NCBI GenBank assembly: GCA_012845835.1
Contig: JABAKD010000009.1
Span: 7,963,413 to 8,027,412, forward strand
Origin: Undaria pinnatifida
Taxonomy: Eukaryota > Sar > Phaeophyceae > Laminariales > Alariaceae
DNA: 64,000 nt
Direction: 5' to 3'
Positions 54,101 to 63,735 of the stretch are shown piece by piece; the first letter of the stretch is position 1; the number at the start of each line of letters is the position of its first letter. A program made the position numbers and the translations under genes. Below the pieces are notes generated by a model that worked only from the letters and a program-made list of their open reading frames with translations, was not told the DNA's origin and ran no database searches.

Positions 54101-57100
54101 ATCTTCTCCCTCCGGATATAATCCTCGCGGTGCTGTACTTGCTGCAGGATCTCCAGCTGGTCTGGCAGGCGTCGCTTGACCGGCCTCCGGTGAACTTGGC
54201 CGTAGCAAAGTTTGGCGACATGCCGGGCATAGTTTGCAGTTTGGACGAAAACGGAATGCTTTGCGCCTGGTACCAGGGCACCGACCCTCCCACGTCTGCT
54301 GTGCTGGCCACGGAGACGAAGGAAATGGACTACGAGCAGATCAATCGCGAGCACCGACAATTGCTGCAGGTGGGTGAAATTGCAGACGAGATACGGCGCA
54401 CGCTACGGTTAAGGTGCTTCATTTTTTCCCTGCAAGGTTCTTGGCTTGAAGAGATGTACTCCTCACCCGAAACCTGCCTTTTGAGAAAAAATGAAACGCA
54501 GTCCGACATACGGTCCCGTAAGCCTGGGAATATCAAGAACAAAAATATCCAACACAAAAACTGACAATCCTGGCGATGTTGGGCAGTTTCTCTGTCGAGA
54601 AACTCTCCGTTACTTTTTTTTTTGTTTTGCTAAAACGTGCTACTCCTGCCGTATCACGCGTCTTGCGCACTCCTTAGTCGTGAGAGACTGACCCAGGAGT
54701 TTCTCGGTTGGTGTCGTCCCTGGCGTCGTGGAACGTAAGAAGCGGTTTGCGCTTGTGATTTTTGAGGATGTGGGCATGCCCAGATATATGCTACAATGTC
54801 GCTACCTCTAAAACCACTACACTCCACGAAACCACGGTGGCATACAATTGTTAATCACGGACCCATCAACCCATCTTCAGCCCGTCGCACAGTAGCCAAA
54901 CGAGTTTCCTCTACGCTTATCAACTACCCTATCATACATCGGTGCTTACATCCTCTTTGGATAAGGTGATTCGCCGAAGCCAAACCGGCTCCGCACGGCC
55001 ACCGACCGGAAAGCTGACCCTGCAAGTGCAAATACCACACTTTGTAGAGGATGCGAGACAGCAGAAGCAGCAAGCGAAGCAGGAGTACGGAGTGGCGGGG
55101 CTGGGTTGCAACGAAGATTTGCAGGAAGTGTCACAGCCAGCGCCGAAAAGCGGGTGTCATCAATCTGTCCCCGCTAAACTAACCGTACGTTTTGTAATAA
55201 CTTATTCCGGTGCGAGCGAGATTCGAGACGCGACGCTGAATATGTCCCTCCCGCCGGGCATATCTGCGGAGCCGTCATCGACCTTGCTTCCGCCTCTTCG
55301 AGGAACCGGGAGCGGGGGTGGGGGAAGAGATAGCAAGCCTAGTGGACTCGACGAGAGGGGGGGCGAGAACGACCCGCTGGTGGTAGCAGTTCTACTTAAA
55401 GCGGAGCGGGGGGCGGGGTTCCTACCGTCTTCCTTGGCCGGGCAAGCGTCGGTTGTGTACACTCGATCGGGGGCAAGCGGCGGTGGAAGCGAGCCCATGT
55501 CTGCGCGGTGCGAGCTACGGCTACCGCTTTCTCTCTTCGCGAGAGTGGTGGAAACGACGAAAAGTGGCGCGCACAAGTTCACGTTCAGCACCAACCAGCC
55601 ACCCGTGCCGCTATCCTCCTTATTCGAAGACATGTCGCTCACAGAGGTAGACGCCGAGTCATCGTCAGATCGCTATTGGAGGGAAGAAATCCGTTCGCAA
55701 GAAGTGGGGGGGGGACCGGCGGGGGTAGGAAGGGGTGGCAGTGGCGGAGCGATGGACGCTACTGGGGCTACGGACCTCACGTTCACCGACAACACCTCGA
55801 TGTCGCTCCGCTACTGGACCGTTGGTCCCGACGCCAAAGCGACCAAGGACGTGAGCGTAACAGTTTCGAAAAATTCTGGACGGTATCGGGTGCAGAGCGA
55901 ATCTTTGCCAGCCGCATGCTTGATCGCGACGGAGGTGGTTAGGAGACTCAAAGAGTTCTTCGGCGAGCACACGGAGCGAGGTCGAAACGGGGGGTCCTCG
56001 GCGAACGGCGGGACGTCAAGTCGCGCCGAGGGTGAGTCGTCAGCGTGATAATCGGCCCGGTGGGAAGGCCGTTCGGCGCGACGATGTTGGCACTTCCTCG
56101 AATACATTTTTCGGGCTTGGTCTCGCAACGACATTGCGTGCTCCCTCGGAAGGTGTCATTAACCCGCTTGCTGGTTCACCTGCCAACATTCGAGAATTTG
56201 TTTTGTTTCATGGCATTCCACACGGTACGTGCGCAATCCATTTCGCTTTCTTGCATTCACCCGTAGAATAGCCGAATAGTAAAAGTTGGTTCGAGAGTTG
56301 TGATCCGCGGCAAGTACGCAACGTGTGCACGCCTTTTTCGATGCAAAACATCCCCCCTTCGAATCCGACCTGTCTTAGGTTTTGTATTTCTGCTTACACC
56401 AACACGTTCGTTCGCACAGACAATCGTCTACATATCGAGTACACGGACGCGCTTCCTCTCCGGGAGTTCTACGAAATCATCGACGAGCACTTTCAGCGAA
56501 GACAAGACCTCGAGCGCTTTTCCGAGAGTCTGAATCGAGCCGCGCATCAATACAGAGTGGTCGAAAAGCGTCTCCTGTCGCGGTTCAGAGATCGCAATCC
56601 GTCTCCACTCGATAAGTTGGATGTGGTCTCCGAGGAGACTCATGCTCGATTGGTCCAACTAGGAGAGCAGGTGGAAAACTCTCAAAAGCGTTTGGATATT
56701 AGCGCAAAGGATCTCGGGTGCGCTGCAGGACTAGTGGCTCTGCTCGCGCGGTATCGCTTTCAGCTTTCGTCGAAGGACCACACGCTCTTGCTCGCCCATC
56801 TTTTTCCTAACGTTACCGACACCGACGATCAGGTGGGAGAGACTGCAGACACGGATTGGTTATTATTGTACAATGACACGAAGGTAAAAAGTTACGTCTG
56901 TTGCTGGACACGTCAACTTCGGCGCCTCGTCTGTGTTGCGCGAAAACGGCGCCAACGTCTTGCGCTGGATGTACTGCAAAATGTTTGACGGTTCGGTGCA
57001 CTTCCGAACGATAACTGTGATAGGCCAATGCAATTCAACGTTATTTGTCAGCTGCCCTTTATAACACGACACAGCACTCCAACAATAACGAATGGTGCAT

Positions 57101-59052
57101 TCGTGCCGCAACCTTGACTGTAACATGGAGGGCCATGTTTAATGGAGCCCATATATATTGGCATCACTCTACCACGTGTCAGGGGGCTCCTGCATTTTGG
57201 CACATAGCAGAAAGGTGGATAAGGTGTCTTCTGTGTCTCACTTCCCCCACCACCCTCCATGGTGAGGCGCGGAGTAAGACGCAAGAAAAGCAAATGGTGG
57301 CGCGGAGAGGTGACGCAAGAAGTGCACCTTCAAATAGACCCCATCTATCTGTGATCCCGACACTCGTTGCGCCCCCTTCCCCCCCCCCCCCCCCTTCGCC
57401 CTTCATGCGACTCACCGAACGTCTCACGGCGCTTCGCACTTGGTGCAAACAATGCCTGCCTGGTCGATGAAACCCCGACGTGCTGCGCCCCGGCATTGCA
57501 CGGGTGCGAGGGTCCATGGTCTGACACGGTGCGGTCATGCATGACACGGATCATCGCGAAGGGCTATGTTCACACGACTACGGCTATGCATGAAATGAGT
57601 GCCCTCCGTCTCTCTTCCTCCCCCCCTCCTTCCGTCAACGTAATCGAGAAAATATGGAAGGATTCAGGGGGGACCAAGAAGAGGTACTGCATTGTCTATA
57701 GATAAGTTTGGCGGGTACAAGACAGAAGTAAAATAAATAATAGAAGAGAGGGAAAGGCTAGCGCTAAGAACTAAGGTGAAAGAGGAGAAGCACTTAGAGA
57801 TACACGGGTGGTTGAGGGAAGATATTGGAATGAAAATGTAGCTGCACGGCCCAATGAACGACGCGAAAAAGCTGAAACTGCGATGTCGTGTAGGGAACCT
57901 GGATCTATCAGAAAGAAGAAAGAGATATACTAGTAGGCGGGAGGAGGAAGACGTAGTTACAAAGATGTGCCCGTGTGGCACAGCAATAGAGAGTAGGACT
58001 CACATAGTAGGACAATGTGGAATATACAAGGAGGAACGGGATGCGCAAGAGGAGGAGATGAGAAAATTAGACGTATGTGACATGGAAGAGTTTGATAGAC
58101 TAAGGAGCAGCCATAAATCAATCGCTATCCTAGGAGATAGATGGTGGCCGCAGACGGCGAAATAGGACGGGGATAATGACAAGCAGTTTTTATGTAGTAT
58201 ATGGAAGAAGTGTAAGGTTATAAGTGGGGACACAGAGTGCCCCCTGCAGGTCTGCCAATTGAGCAGGCCACTTTTATTTTTTTTGTCCTGCCGACGACGC
58301 CATTTGTAAGGTTATAGGTGGGGACACAGGGTGCCCCCTGCAGGTCTGCCAATTGAGCAGGTCCTCGGAGAGTACTCACTTTCTTTGCCTTCGTAGAGAT
58401 GTAGCTTTATTCGATTCACCAGAGCCCCGGATAGCTTCTGAGATCGGAGGCACGTGCCTCCGATCTATTTCCTAACTTTCCCGAATATAGAACGCCAACC
58501 TTATCATACGAGACCCATCCAAACGATATGAAATTCGGATAATTACAGGCCTTTCGAGGCCGTATCTTAACAGGAGCGTAATGAGCGCCCAAACATTAAA
58601 GGTGTCCCTATTAGGAGTAGGAACGGGGCTCCGTCTCGAAAGGGATGCATGGTCAATGGTCACATGATTAAGGCAAGCAAAAAATGAGTACGCCCCCGCC
58701 CCCCCCCTCCCTCCGTCGGTTTCGGCCGGTGCTCGCTGTCGCATCTCTCTAGGGCTGGGAAGAGAGCGTCGACGCAGCGATGGTTCACCTCCTTCGCACC
58801 TCACTCGCGAAAGTCGCGAAATATTCGGTACCCTCAGGATCGTTGGGACAGGCGCCCCTCACGATGCCGGCGGATACGGTTAAGCTGAAAAAACACATCT
58901 CGATCGTGTGCGACCGTCTCAGTAAAGGAGCGCGGCTGGCGCTTCGGCCTGCGGCGCCGCCGGGTAGCCCTCGATTACCGCCGTCCACTACTCCGTCGAT
59001 GCCACCGCTGTTTTCACCACACTCTTCGCCGACAAGGGCGGGACGGGGCTAA
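50930..59052 (+). CDS. BBS9: BBSome subunit BBS9 / PTHB1 (gene-level entry)
   Basis: Eight exons join in phase: 50930-51180, 51703-51943, 52473-52610, 53162-53563, 54148-54369, 54966-56031, 56420-56832 and 58753-59052, giving 1,010 residues, somewhat longer than animal BBS9 (close to 900). BBS9 is a core subunit of the BBSome, the coat that moves membrane proteins in cilia and flagella. Features seen: the family start MSLFRAREWWSAKLGDDEEF, an N-terminal beta-propeller (RDLICVQSMDGRLQVFEQDA, VVGERTLFTLREQGTVRLQK, DENGMLCAWYQGTD), then the GAE-like and platform region (LPLREFYEIIDEHFQRRQDL, EKRLLSRFRDRNPSPLDKLD) and the C-terminal helix LKKHISIVCDRLSKGARL. The extra length is Gly/Ser-rich inserts in exon 6. 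No damage seen. Confidence 0.93.
51703..51943 (+). CDS. BBS9: BBS9 exon 2
   Basis: Acceptor cactttcag|c, donor cctgcag|gtacga; phase 2 in, phase 0 out. It encodes AAPRLKAIAVLHPRKLGVYT and YNMTHGGFGGVPRDLICVQS then MDGRLQ, both hallmark BBS9 stretches. Confidence 0.92.
52473..52610 (+). CDS. BBS9: BBS9 exon 3
   Basis: Acceptor acggttgtag|gtc, donor taccag|gtgata, phase 0 both sides. It encodes VFEQDAHAFTRRLNGILAPG then PVCYVSKIDAFVVG and ends CYKYQ, matching the family order FEQ..FLPGPL..SYKYQ. This exon lies outside any long ORF. Confidence 0.9.
53162..53563 (+). CDS. BBS9: BBS9 exon 4
   Basis: Acceptor ttatgtgaag|gca, donor gtacaaa|gtgagg, phase 0 both sides. It encodes ALAASQEDREEGQNEGISSA, SCRLGEPTLDIFVAKFSRSL, VVGERTLFTLREQGTVRLQK and ILGADTGQLLVYK, the second half of the propeller. 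Confidence 0.9.
54148..54369 (+). CDS. BBS9: BBS9 exon 5
   Basis: Acceptor cttgctgcag|gat, donor ttgctgcag|gtgggt, phase 0 both sides. It encodes DLQLVWQASLDRPPVNLAVA, CSLDENGMLCAWYQGTDPPT and ETKEMDYEQINREHRQLLQ. Upstream in-frame sequence to 54070 is intron that happens to be open. Confidence 0.9.
54420..54720. repeat. GGCCTAGG/TCGTAG-family repeat copy in BBS9 intron 5
   Basis: Has 'caaggttcttggcttgaag', 'aaaaatgaaacgcagtccga', an A-rich stretch, 'ttttgctaaaacgtgctact', 'cctgccgtatcacgcgt' and 'ctccttagtcgtgag', in the same order as copies near 20530-20870 and 33360-33490. Diverged. Confidence 0.45.
54966..56031 (+). CDS. BBS9: BBS9 exon 6
   Basis: Acceptor tttggataag|gtg (phase 0), donor gccgagg|gtgagt (phase 1). 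It encodes the GAE-like region (KLTVRFVITYSGASEIRDAT, ASVVYTRSGA, CELRLPLSLFARVVETTKSG, FSTNQPPVPLSSLFEDM) and the platform start (GRYRVQSESLPAACLIATEV). Two Gly/Ser-rich inserts (about 55305-55370 and 55700-55760) are absent from animal BBS9 as I remember it. The 5' edge was chosen by phase. Confidence 0.85.
56420..56832 (+). CDS. BBS9: BBS9 exon 7
   Basis: Acceptor ttcgcacag|ac (phase 1), donor gacgatcag|gtggga (phase 0). It encodes DNRLHIEYTDALPLREFYEI, RVVEKRLLSRFRDRNPSPLD and ARYRFQLSSKDHTLLLAHLF. A later GT (56884) was rejected because the earlier one joins GWEESVDAA as in other BBS9 proteins. Confidence 0.88.
57369..57600 (-). repeat. dispersed repeat family R1, copy 2 (inverted)
   Basis: The inverse carries 'gcacttggtgcaaacaatg', 'cctggtcgatgaaacc', 'gaccctcgcac', 'catgcatag' blocks as at 3236 and 59708, with the poly-G run at the same place. 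Confidence 0.75.
57670..58165 (+). pseudogene. 5'-truncated LINE (non-LTR retrotransposon) ORF2 C-terminus
   Basis: The open part reads KLKLRCRVGNLDLSERRKRY, then CPCGTAIESRTHIVGQCGIY and LGDRWWPQTAK. The C-x-C-x7-H-x4-C pattern (CPCGTAIESRTHIVGQC) is the zinc-knuckle-like motif found at the C-terminus of many LINE ORF2 proteins. Upstream codons contain stops, so it is a dead 3' fragment. The A-rich composition contrasts with the BBS9 exons. Confidence 0.7.
58600..58710 (-). repeat. poly-G-headed repeat copy (inverted)
   Basis: 'ggaacggggctccgtctcga', 'aagggatgcatggtcaatgg', 'tcacatgattaaggcaagca' then 'gagtacgccccc' and a C run; the inverse of the 32038-32370 tail and head. Confidence 0.65.
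58753..59052 (+). CDS. BBS9: BBS9 exon 8 (last)
   Basis: Acceptor gcatctctctag|ggc, phase 0; stop TAA at 59050. It encodes GWEESVDAAMVHLLRTSLAK, then LKKHISIVCDRLSKGARLAL, then a Pro/Ser-rich tail. The final codons (AGRG and stop) lie inside the first unit of a tandem repeat, so the tail length may vary between individuals. Confidence 0.9.
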   Translation, partial: GWEESVDAAMVHLLRTSLAKVAKYSVPSGSLGQAPLTMPADTVKLKKHISIVCDRLSKGARLALRPAAPPGSPRLPPSTTPSMPPLFSPHSSPTRAGRG

Positions 59053-59295
59053 GAGCGAATGGTGGCGGATTATATCAACAGGGTGCAGAGTAAAAAGGAT
59101 CTGTAGACCAAATTGGGGGGGCGGGGGGCGGGTCTAAGAGCGAGTAGTAGTGGATTGTATTGATACACGGTGCGCGGTAAAATGTCCTGTAGACCCAATG
59201 GGGGGGGACGGGGCGAGGCCAAGATCGACTGGTGGCGGGTTCTATTTTTTAGAGGGCGCTGACGAAAAAAAGCTGTGGATCAAAGGGGGGGGGGG
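59036..59295. repeat. three-copy tandem repeat at the BBS9 3' end
   Basis: Unit of about 84 bp: 'gggcgggacggggctaagag', 'cga(a/g)t(g)gt(g/a)g(c/t)gga', 'ctgtagacc(a/c)aa' and a G run. Starts at about 59036, 59124 and 59207, the last degenerate. Confidence 0.75.
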
Positions 59296-59707
59296 GGAAT
59301 TAAACGGGGAGCGTTAGCACCTCGTTCACAGTCATAGTGTGTCGATGTGTGGATAGGCACTGCCGTAATTGTGATAGGCTCTGCTGTAATTGTGATAAGA
59401 CACTGCCGTAACCGCGATTTTGATCGTGTCCTTCACACCCACCGGTCCTGGGCCCCTCGTTGCCAGTCTTCCATGACGGCGAAGTAAATTTGAGACAGTA
59501 CAACCCCCACAAAAGTTCCCGCTTAAAGCCCAGCTCATATCTCACTTGATATAGCAAGACCACGGAGAGGGACACCGCCGGTTCGGCCCGTGTAACCTGT
59601 ACGGCTTGCCTCGCACGCTCGAGGAGGAACGTCAACCATCAAAGCCGCCGCGAAAATTGTTGAACATGCGACACCAGGTCGTTTGCTACATCGTCATTGA
59701 CCGTTCA

Positions 59708-59885
59708 TTGAGCGGGGGGAGGGGGTGTACTCATTTCATGCATAGCCGTAGTCGTATGGCCATAGACCCTCGCGCCCCTACAGTTCCGGGACGGAACGCG
59801 TCGGGTTTTCACCGACCAGGCAGGCATTGCTTGCACCAACCGCGAAACGTCGTGGGGTGTTCGGCGAGTAGCATGAAGGGTGAGC
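59708..59885 (+). repeat. dispersed repeat family R1, copy 3
   Basis: 'gggggtgtactcatttcatg', 'catagaccctcgcgccccta', 'gggttttcaccgaccaggca', 'ggcattgcttgcaccaa' and 'ggtgttcggcgagtagcatg'. The best preserved copy. Confidence 0.8.
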
Positions 59886-60881
59886 TGCACTCAGCTAAGA
59901 ATCACTTGTGACTGCCGCATCTTGTGCGTGCTTTCTTTCATATAGACCAGTCTTGCAATTCAATGAAGCGAGGATAATTGTTGTGCCGCCGCAGCTCGTA
60001 GCGTTTGGGCAGGTGCTCTATAGCAGAGCAAGAGCCTTCCATTATTATCTTGTTGATACCGGGTATCGAATAGGCCGTCTTTTCATTTATGCAAGTTATG
60101 GTAAAATGACCGTGGATCGAATACGCCCGGTACACCCGCTTCCAAAATATGCGGTTCGGAGCGTGTTGCCCTTCCATGTTGCCGGTTCAGCCCGAAGTTC
60201 GCGTTGTGCGTTTCCGGTCACCTTCCAGCCGGTCTTTCATTCTGAAGCATGTTCTAAAGATTCCTGGAGGCAGGGACGGGAAATTCCGCAGTGTGTCCCT
60301 ATTGAGGTATCCGTGAAGGAGATCCTTGAAACATTGTCTTGTCTGTCTGTTTGTCCCCCTTTTTTTAGTCAATTTTCCCTCAAGCATGACTCTGGATTTT
60401 TTGTTGTTGTTGTGATTTCGACTTCGAACGATTTGGTGGGCTGGTCGATTGACGCCTTCACCACTGTGGATAGCCGGGGGTCGAGGTTCCTCCCAGCCAG
60501 CGTTCCGTTCTCGGCGTCCTTCGATTCCTCCTTTGTTGGTACCGCTGACGCGGTATATGCAGGACGTCTTGACCAAAACGTTCCCAAAACATCACAGAGG
60601 ACGATCCTGCGGTGCCGCTCCAGCGTCTAGACGTGGGAATAAATCAATTACGGCCGTCAATCGATGCGCACAGTCGAGATGAACCCTGGCGGCCATATGC
60701 ATGAGACGTATCGGGGCGGTCGGGAAGGCTTTCAGCACCGGTTATAAGGCTTAGTTTGGGTATAGTAGGCAAATATTTTGTCTGTCGGTTGTAACACTAG
60801 ACCCACTGAGCTATTATATAACCGACAAAACATTATTTTCGAGTTCGTTCATTGAATCTCGCCGACTTCGTAACAGCGATC
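59886..60881. other. region with long ORFs but no recognisable gene
   Basis: A 240-residue plus-strand frame (59908-60630) and overlapping minus-strand frames are open. I see no family motif, no start or splice context and no conserved pattern. Decayed element sequence is likely. A solo TRIM-LTR start (gttataaggcttagtttggg) lies at 60741. Confidence 0.4.
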
Positions 60882-61250
60882 CCCGGGGCTCTCCCCTCGC
60901 CACGTTCTACAGTGGTGGTGTTCAGGAGCACGTTGTCATAACCATTCAAAATGTCTACAGCGTGCACGGTCGAAATGACACGTACATGAATCCTTCGTTC
61001 CTTTCGAGCATGCGTCTGGAGAATGCTTAATATGATAGTGTGCTCCTTATATTAAGCACATGGGATCTCCGGGGCTCACCCCTCGCCAACGTTCTACAGT
61101 AGTGTTCAGGAGCACATTTTCATGACTATTCATAACGTCTCCAGCGCGTACGGTCGAGAATAGCAAAAATGAAGTCCTTGGCTCTTTTCGAGCGTGCGCA
61201 CTGGAGACATTATTAATGGTTAATATGATAGTTTGCTCCTGATACTAAGA
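60882..61250. repeat. about 180-bp tandem duplication
   Basis: 'ccggggctc(t/a)cccctcgcca', 'cgttctacagt', 'gttcaggagcac', 'cgt(g/a)cacggtcga'-type blocks and 'ttaatatgatag' appear at 60882-61065 and again at 61066-61250, about 80-85 % alike by eye. Confidence 0.8.
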
Positions 61251-61405
61251 ATGGTTCGTATGATATTGTGCTCCCGAATACTACTACTACTATCGGTCTG
61301 TCGTCACATGACTCAGTAGTTCAGTGGGTAGTGGTTAACAATAGGCGTCGACCGGTCTATCTCTATCTAGAACGCACAAGGGCCTTCAAAATGCTTGGAA
61401 CCTTT

Positions 61406-62064
61406 TGTTATAAGGCTTAGTTTGGGTAAGCTATTGGTTAACCAGTTGCAAGTGGTCAAACGGACTAATACCTCTCTAAATCCTTAACAAATGGCGTCGT
61501 CGACAGACCATGGGTTTATTGGGTCGTGGGTTCGATCCCCACCGTCCACAACAATAAACTTTTTCAGATTTTCCCATGGCGAACTTGAAAAATACTCTCC
61601 CCGGTATACCCAGGAAATGAAACGGCTTGGATATTGACAGAGGTCCGCCGTATATCCGGCCGACCTGCTATCCCGCCGTTTCAGGGGGGGAGAGTGTTAT
61701 AAGGCTTAGTTTGGGTAAGCTATCGGTTAACCTGTGCAAGTGGTCAAACGGACTAATACCCTACTAATTCCTTAACAAATGGCGTCGTCGACAGACCATG
61801 GGTTTTTGGGTCGTGGGTTCGATCCCCACATCCACCATAATAAACTTTTTCAGATTTCCCCATGGCGAACTTGAAAAATACTCTCCCCGGTATCCCCAGG
61901 AAATGAAACGGCTTGGATATTGACAGAGGTCCGCCGTATATCCGGCCGACCTGCTATCCCGCCGTTTCAGGGGGGGAGAGTGTTATAAGGCTTAGTTTGG
62001 GTAAGCTATTGGTTAACCAGTTGCAAGTGGTCAAACGGACTAATACCTCTCTAATTCCTTAACA
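61406..62064 (+). mobile_element. TRIM-like retrotransposon concatemer: LTR-internal-LTR-internal-LTR
   Basis: Three nearly identical 83-84 bp LTRs (61406-61489, 61695-61777, 61981-62064) begin TGTTATAAGG and end CCTTAACA. Two bases after each of the first two comes TGGCGTCGTCGACAG, a primer-binding-site candidate starting with TGG (complement of the tRNA CCA end). Before each later LTR is a purine tract, aggggggggagag-like. The internal part is about 205 bp, has no ORF and carries a tRNA T-arm-like string (gtgggttcgatccccac). The outer LTRs are flanked by CTTT on both sides (61402-61405 and 62065-62068), a 4-bp target-site duplication. Confidence 0.85.
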
Positions 62065-62373
62065 CTTTCCTCCAGACGTGTCGGCCCTCCAATCAAACAA
62101 CATCAGGCCGAACGCCAGCGCTGTCACCATTGATTGGCAGTGCTGTACTGCAGTAGTACAACAGCAGCTAGCTGTGTCCTCGAGATGAAGGGGGGGCGAT
62201 TTCTGGCGTCATGTCACGGCTACTTCCTCTCGCAACGATTACGTAGTTTCGTAGTTTTTGCGGAACAGCCACACAGATTAGTACTTCATGCCGGAGAGCA
62301 GCATATCAGAGAGCAGTAGACTAGTAGTACTATTACGAGGTTTACGGTACAGCAGCGGCTTGATCAATGAACG

Positions 62374-62711
62374 TGTTATTATAAGGCTTATGGGTAAGCT
62401 TTTGGTTAACCTTTTGCAAGTAAGTGGTCAAACGGACTAATACCCCACTAATTCCTTAACAAGTAAATGGCGTCGTCGACAATCCATGGGTTTTTTGGGT
62501 CGTGGGTTCGAGTCCCACATCCACCATCATAATGAACTTTCTCAGACTTTCCGCATGACATAATGTTGAACTTGAAAAATACTCTCCCCGGTATACCCAA
62601 GAAATGAAACCGCTTGGATATTGACAGGTAAGTCCGCCCGTATATCCGGCCGACCTGATATCCCGCCGTTTCAGGGGGGGGAAATGTGTCATAAGGCTTA
62701 GTTTGGGTAAG
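62374..62711 (+). mobile_element. TRIM-like element, 3' LTR truncated
   Basis: The LTR at 62374-62461 begins TGTTATTATAAGG and ends TTAACA. A few inserted bases separate it from TGGCGTCGTCGACAA. The internal domain and purine tract (agggggggg) lead to a second LTR at 62685 (TGTGTCATAAGG), which breaks off at about 62711 into an inverted copy. Confidence 0.75.
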
Positions 62712-62985
62712 TGTTAAGGTATTAGTGCTGGGGTATTAGTCCGTTTGACCACTTGCAAAAGGTTAACCAATAGCTTACCCAAACTAAGCCTTATGACACA
62801 TTTACCCCCCTGAAACGGCGGGATAGCTGGATGTGGGATTTGAACCCACGACCCAAAAACCCATGTCCTGCCGACGACGCCATTTGTTAAGGTAATTGTG
62901 GGGTATTAGTCTGTTTGACCACTTTTGCAACTTGCAAAATGTTAACTAATACTCGTAGCTTACCCAAACTAAGCCTTATGACGTA
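62712..62985 (-). mobile_element. TRIM-like element, inverted and internally deleted
   Basis: Reverse-complement LTR at 62712-62800, purine-tract complement (acccccctgaaacggcgg), then a deleted internal part with the T-arm-like string and primer-binding site (ctgccgacgacgcca), then a second LTR to about 62985. It abuts the forward copy, making a large inverted repeat. A further forward LTR fragment lies at 62986-63050. Confidence 0.7.
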
Positions 62986-63510
62986 AGCTGTTGGTTGACC
63001 TTTTTCAAGTGGTCAAACGTACTGATGTACCCAACTAATTCCTTAACAAACGGCTCCTCGTGTGGCGAATTCCTACTATATCGTTAATTGACTTTAAAAA
63101 CATGTATATACCTGTTTATGACGAAATATCTTTTTGTTAAAACCCGTTGTTTTTCTTGGATCCCTGGTTGAGGGACGCCTTCCCAAGCACTGAGAACATA
63201 ACTTTGAGAAAGTTCAACAAAAGTTCAAGTATTGCCGCATCGCCTTTCCTGGTTGCTCGACGCCCCGTGCAGAATCGACCGAGATGGCTCTACCATCGTC
63301 CCGGCAGCCTCTACCCAACGGCCTTGTGCCATTGTCGCTTCTCGTGGGGTTGACGGCGATGCTCGCCAGCCCATCTCAAGCTTTCGTTCTGCATTTGCCC
63401 GCTGCTGGTTTACCAACGGGACGTGGCGGCAACAGCCATGAATGGTGAGTGTAAGCACTTGCTGAAAGGAAAGCCAGCCGGATCTGTGCAGCCAACCGTA
63501 TTGTCTCGAC

Positions 63511-63735
63511 CAGCTGGTAGTGGGATCGGTTATCTGTACACGCAGCAGAAGCTATGTGCTCCACGAGTACCGGTACGAGTATGGCTAACGAGTGGAGTAT
63601 ATAACGTACAAGAGACCCCAGCTGGAAGTGGGATCTGTTATCTGTGCACGCAGCAGAAGCTATGTGCTCCACGAGTACCGGTACGAGTATGGCCAATGAG
63701 TGGAGTACTCGTACGACGTACAAGAGACCCGGCAT
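63511..63735. repeat. 108-bp tandem duplication
   Basis: Two copies (63511 and 63619) from 'cagctgg(t/a)agtgggatc' through 'cacgcagcagaagctatgtg' and 'gtaccggtacgagtatggc' to 'gtacaagagaccc'. No coding function seen. Confidence 0.9.

Larger units (their letters stand above)
56833..58752 (+). other. BBS9 intron 7 with inserted repeats
   Basis: 1.9 kb, the longest BBS9 intron. It holds an inverted R1 copy (57369-57600), a LINE 3' fragment (57670-58165), a duplicated 'ggggacacag(a/g)gtgccccctg' block (58220-58350) and an inverted poly-G-headed repeat (58600-58710). Confidence 0.75.

Noticed and set aside
59908..60630. 240-residue plus-strand ORF
   Set aside because: No recognised motif, no splice context, overlapping minus-strand ORFs of similar quality; probably decayed repeat sequence.
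61500..61560. genuine tRNA gene
   Set aside because: Only the T-arm-like part is convincing; no complete cloverleaf could be drawn by eye and the unit is repeated inside a mobile element.
62456..62692. minus-strand ORF containing VGLEPTTQKTHGLSTT
   Set aside because: This type of peptide is what a tRNA-like T-arm gives when translated; the sequence lies inside a TRIM-like element.
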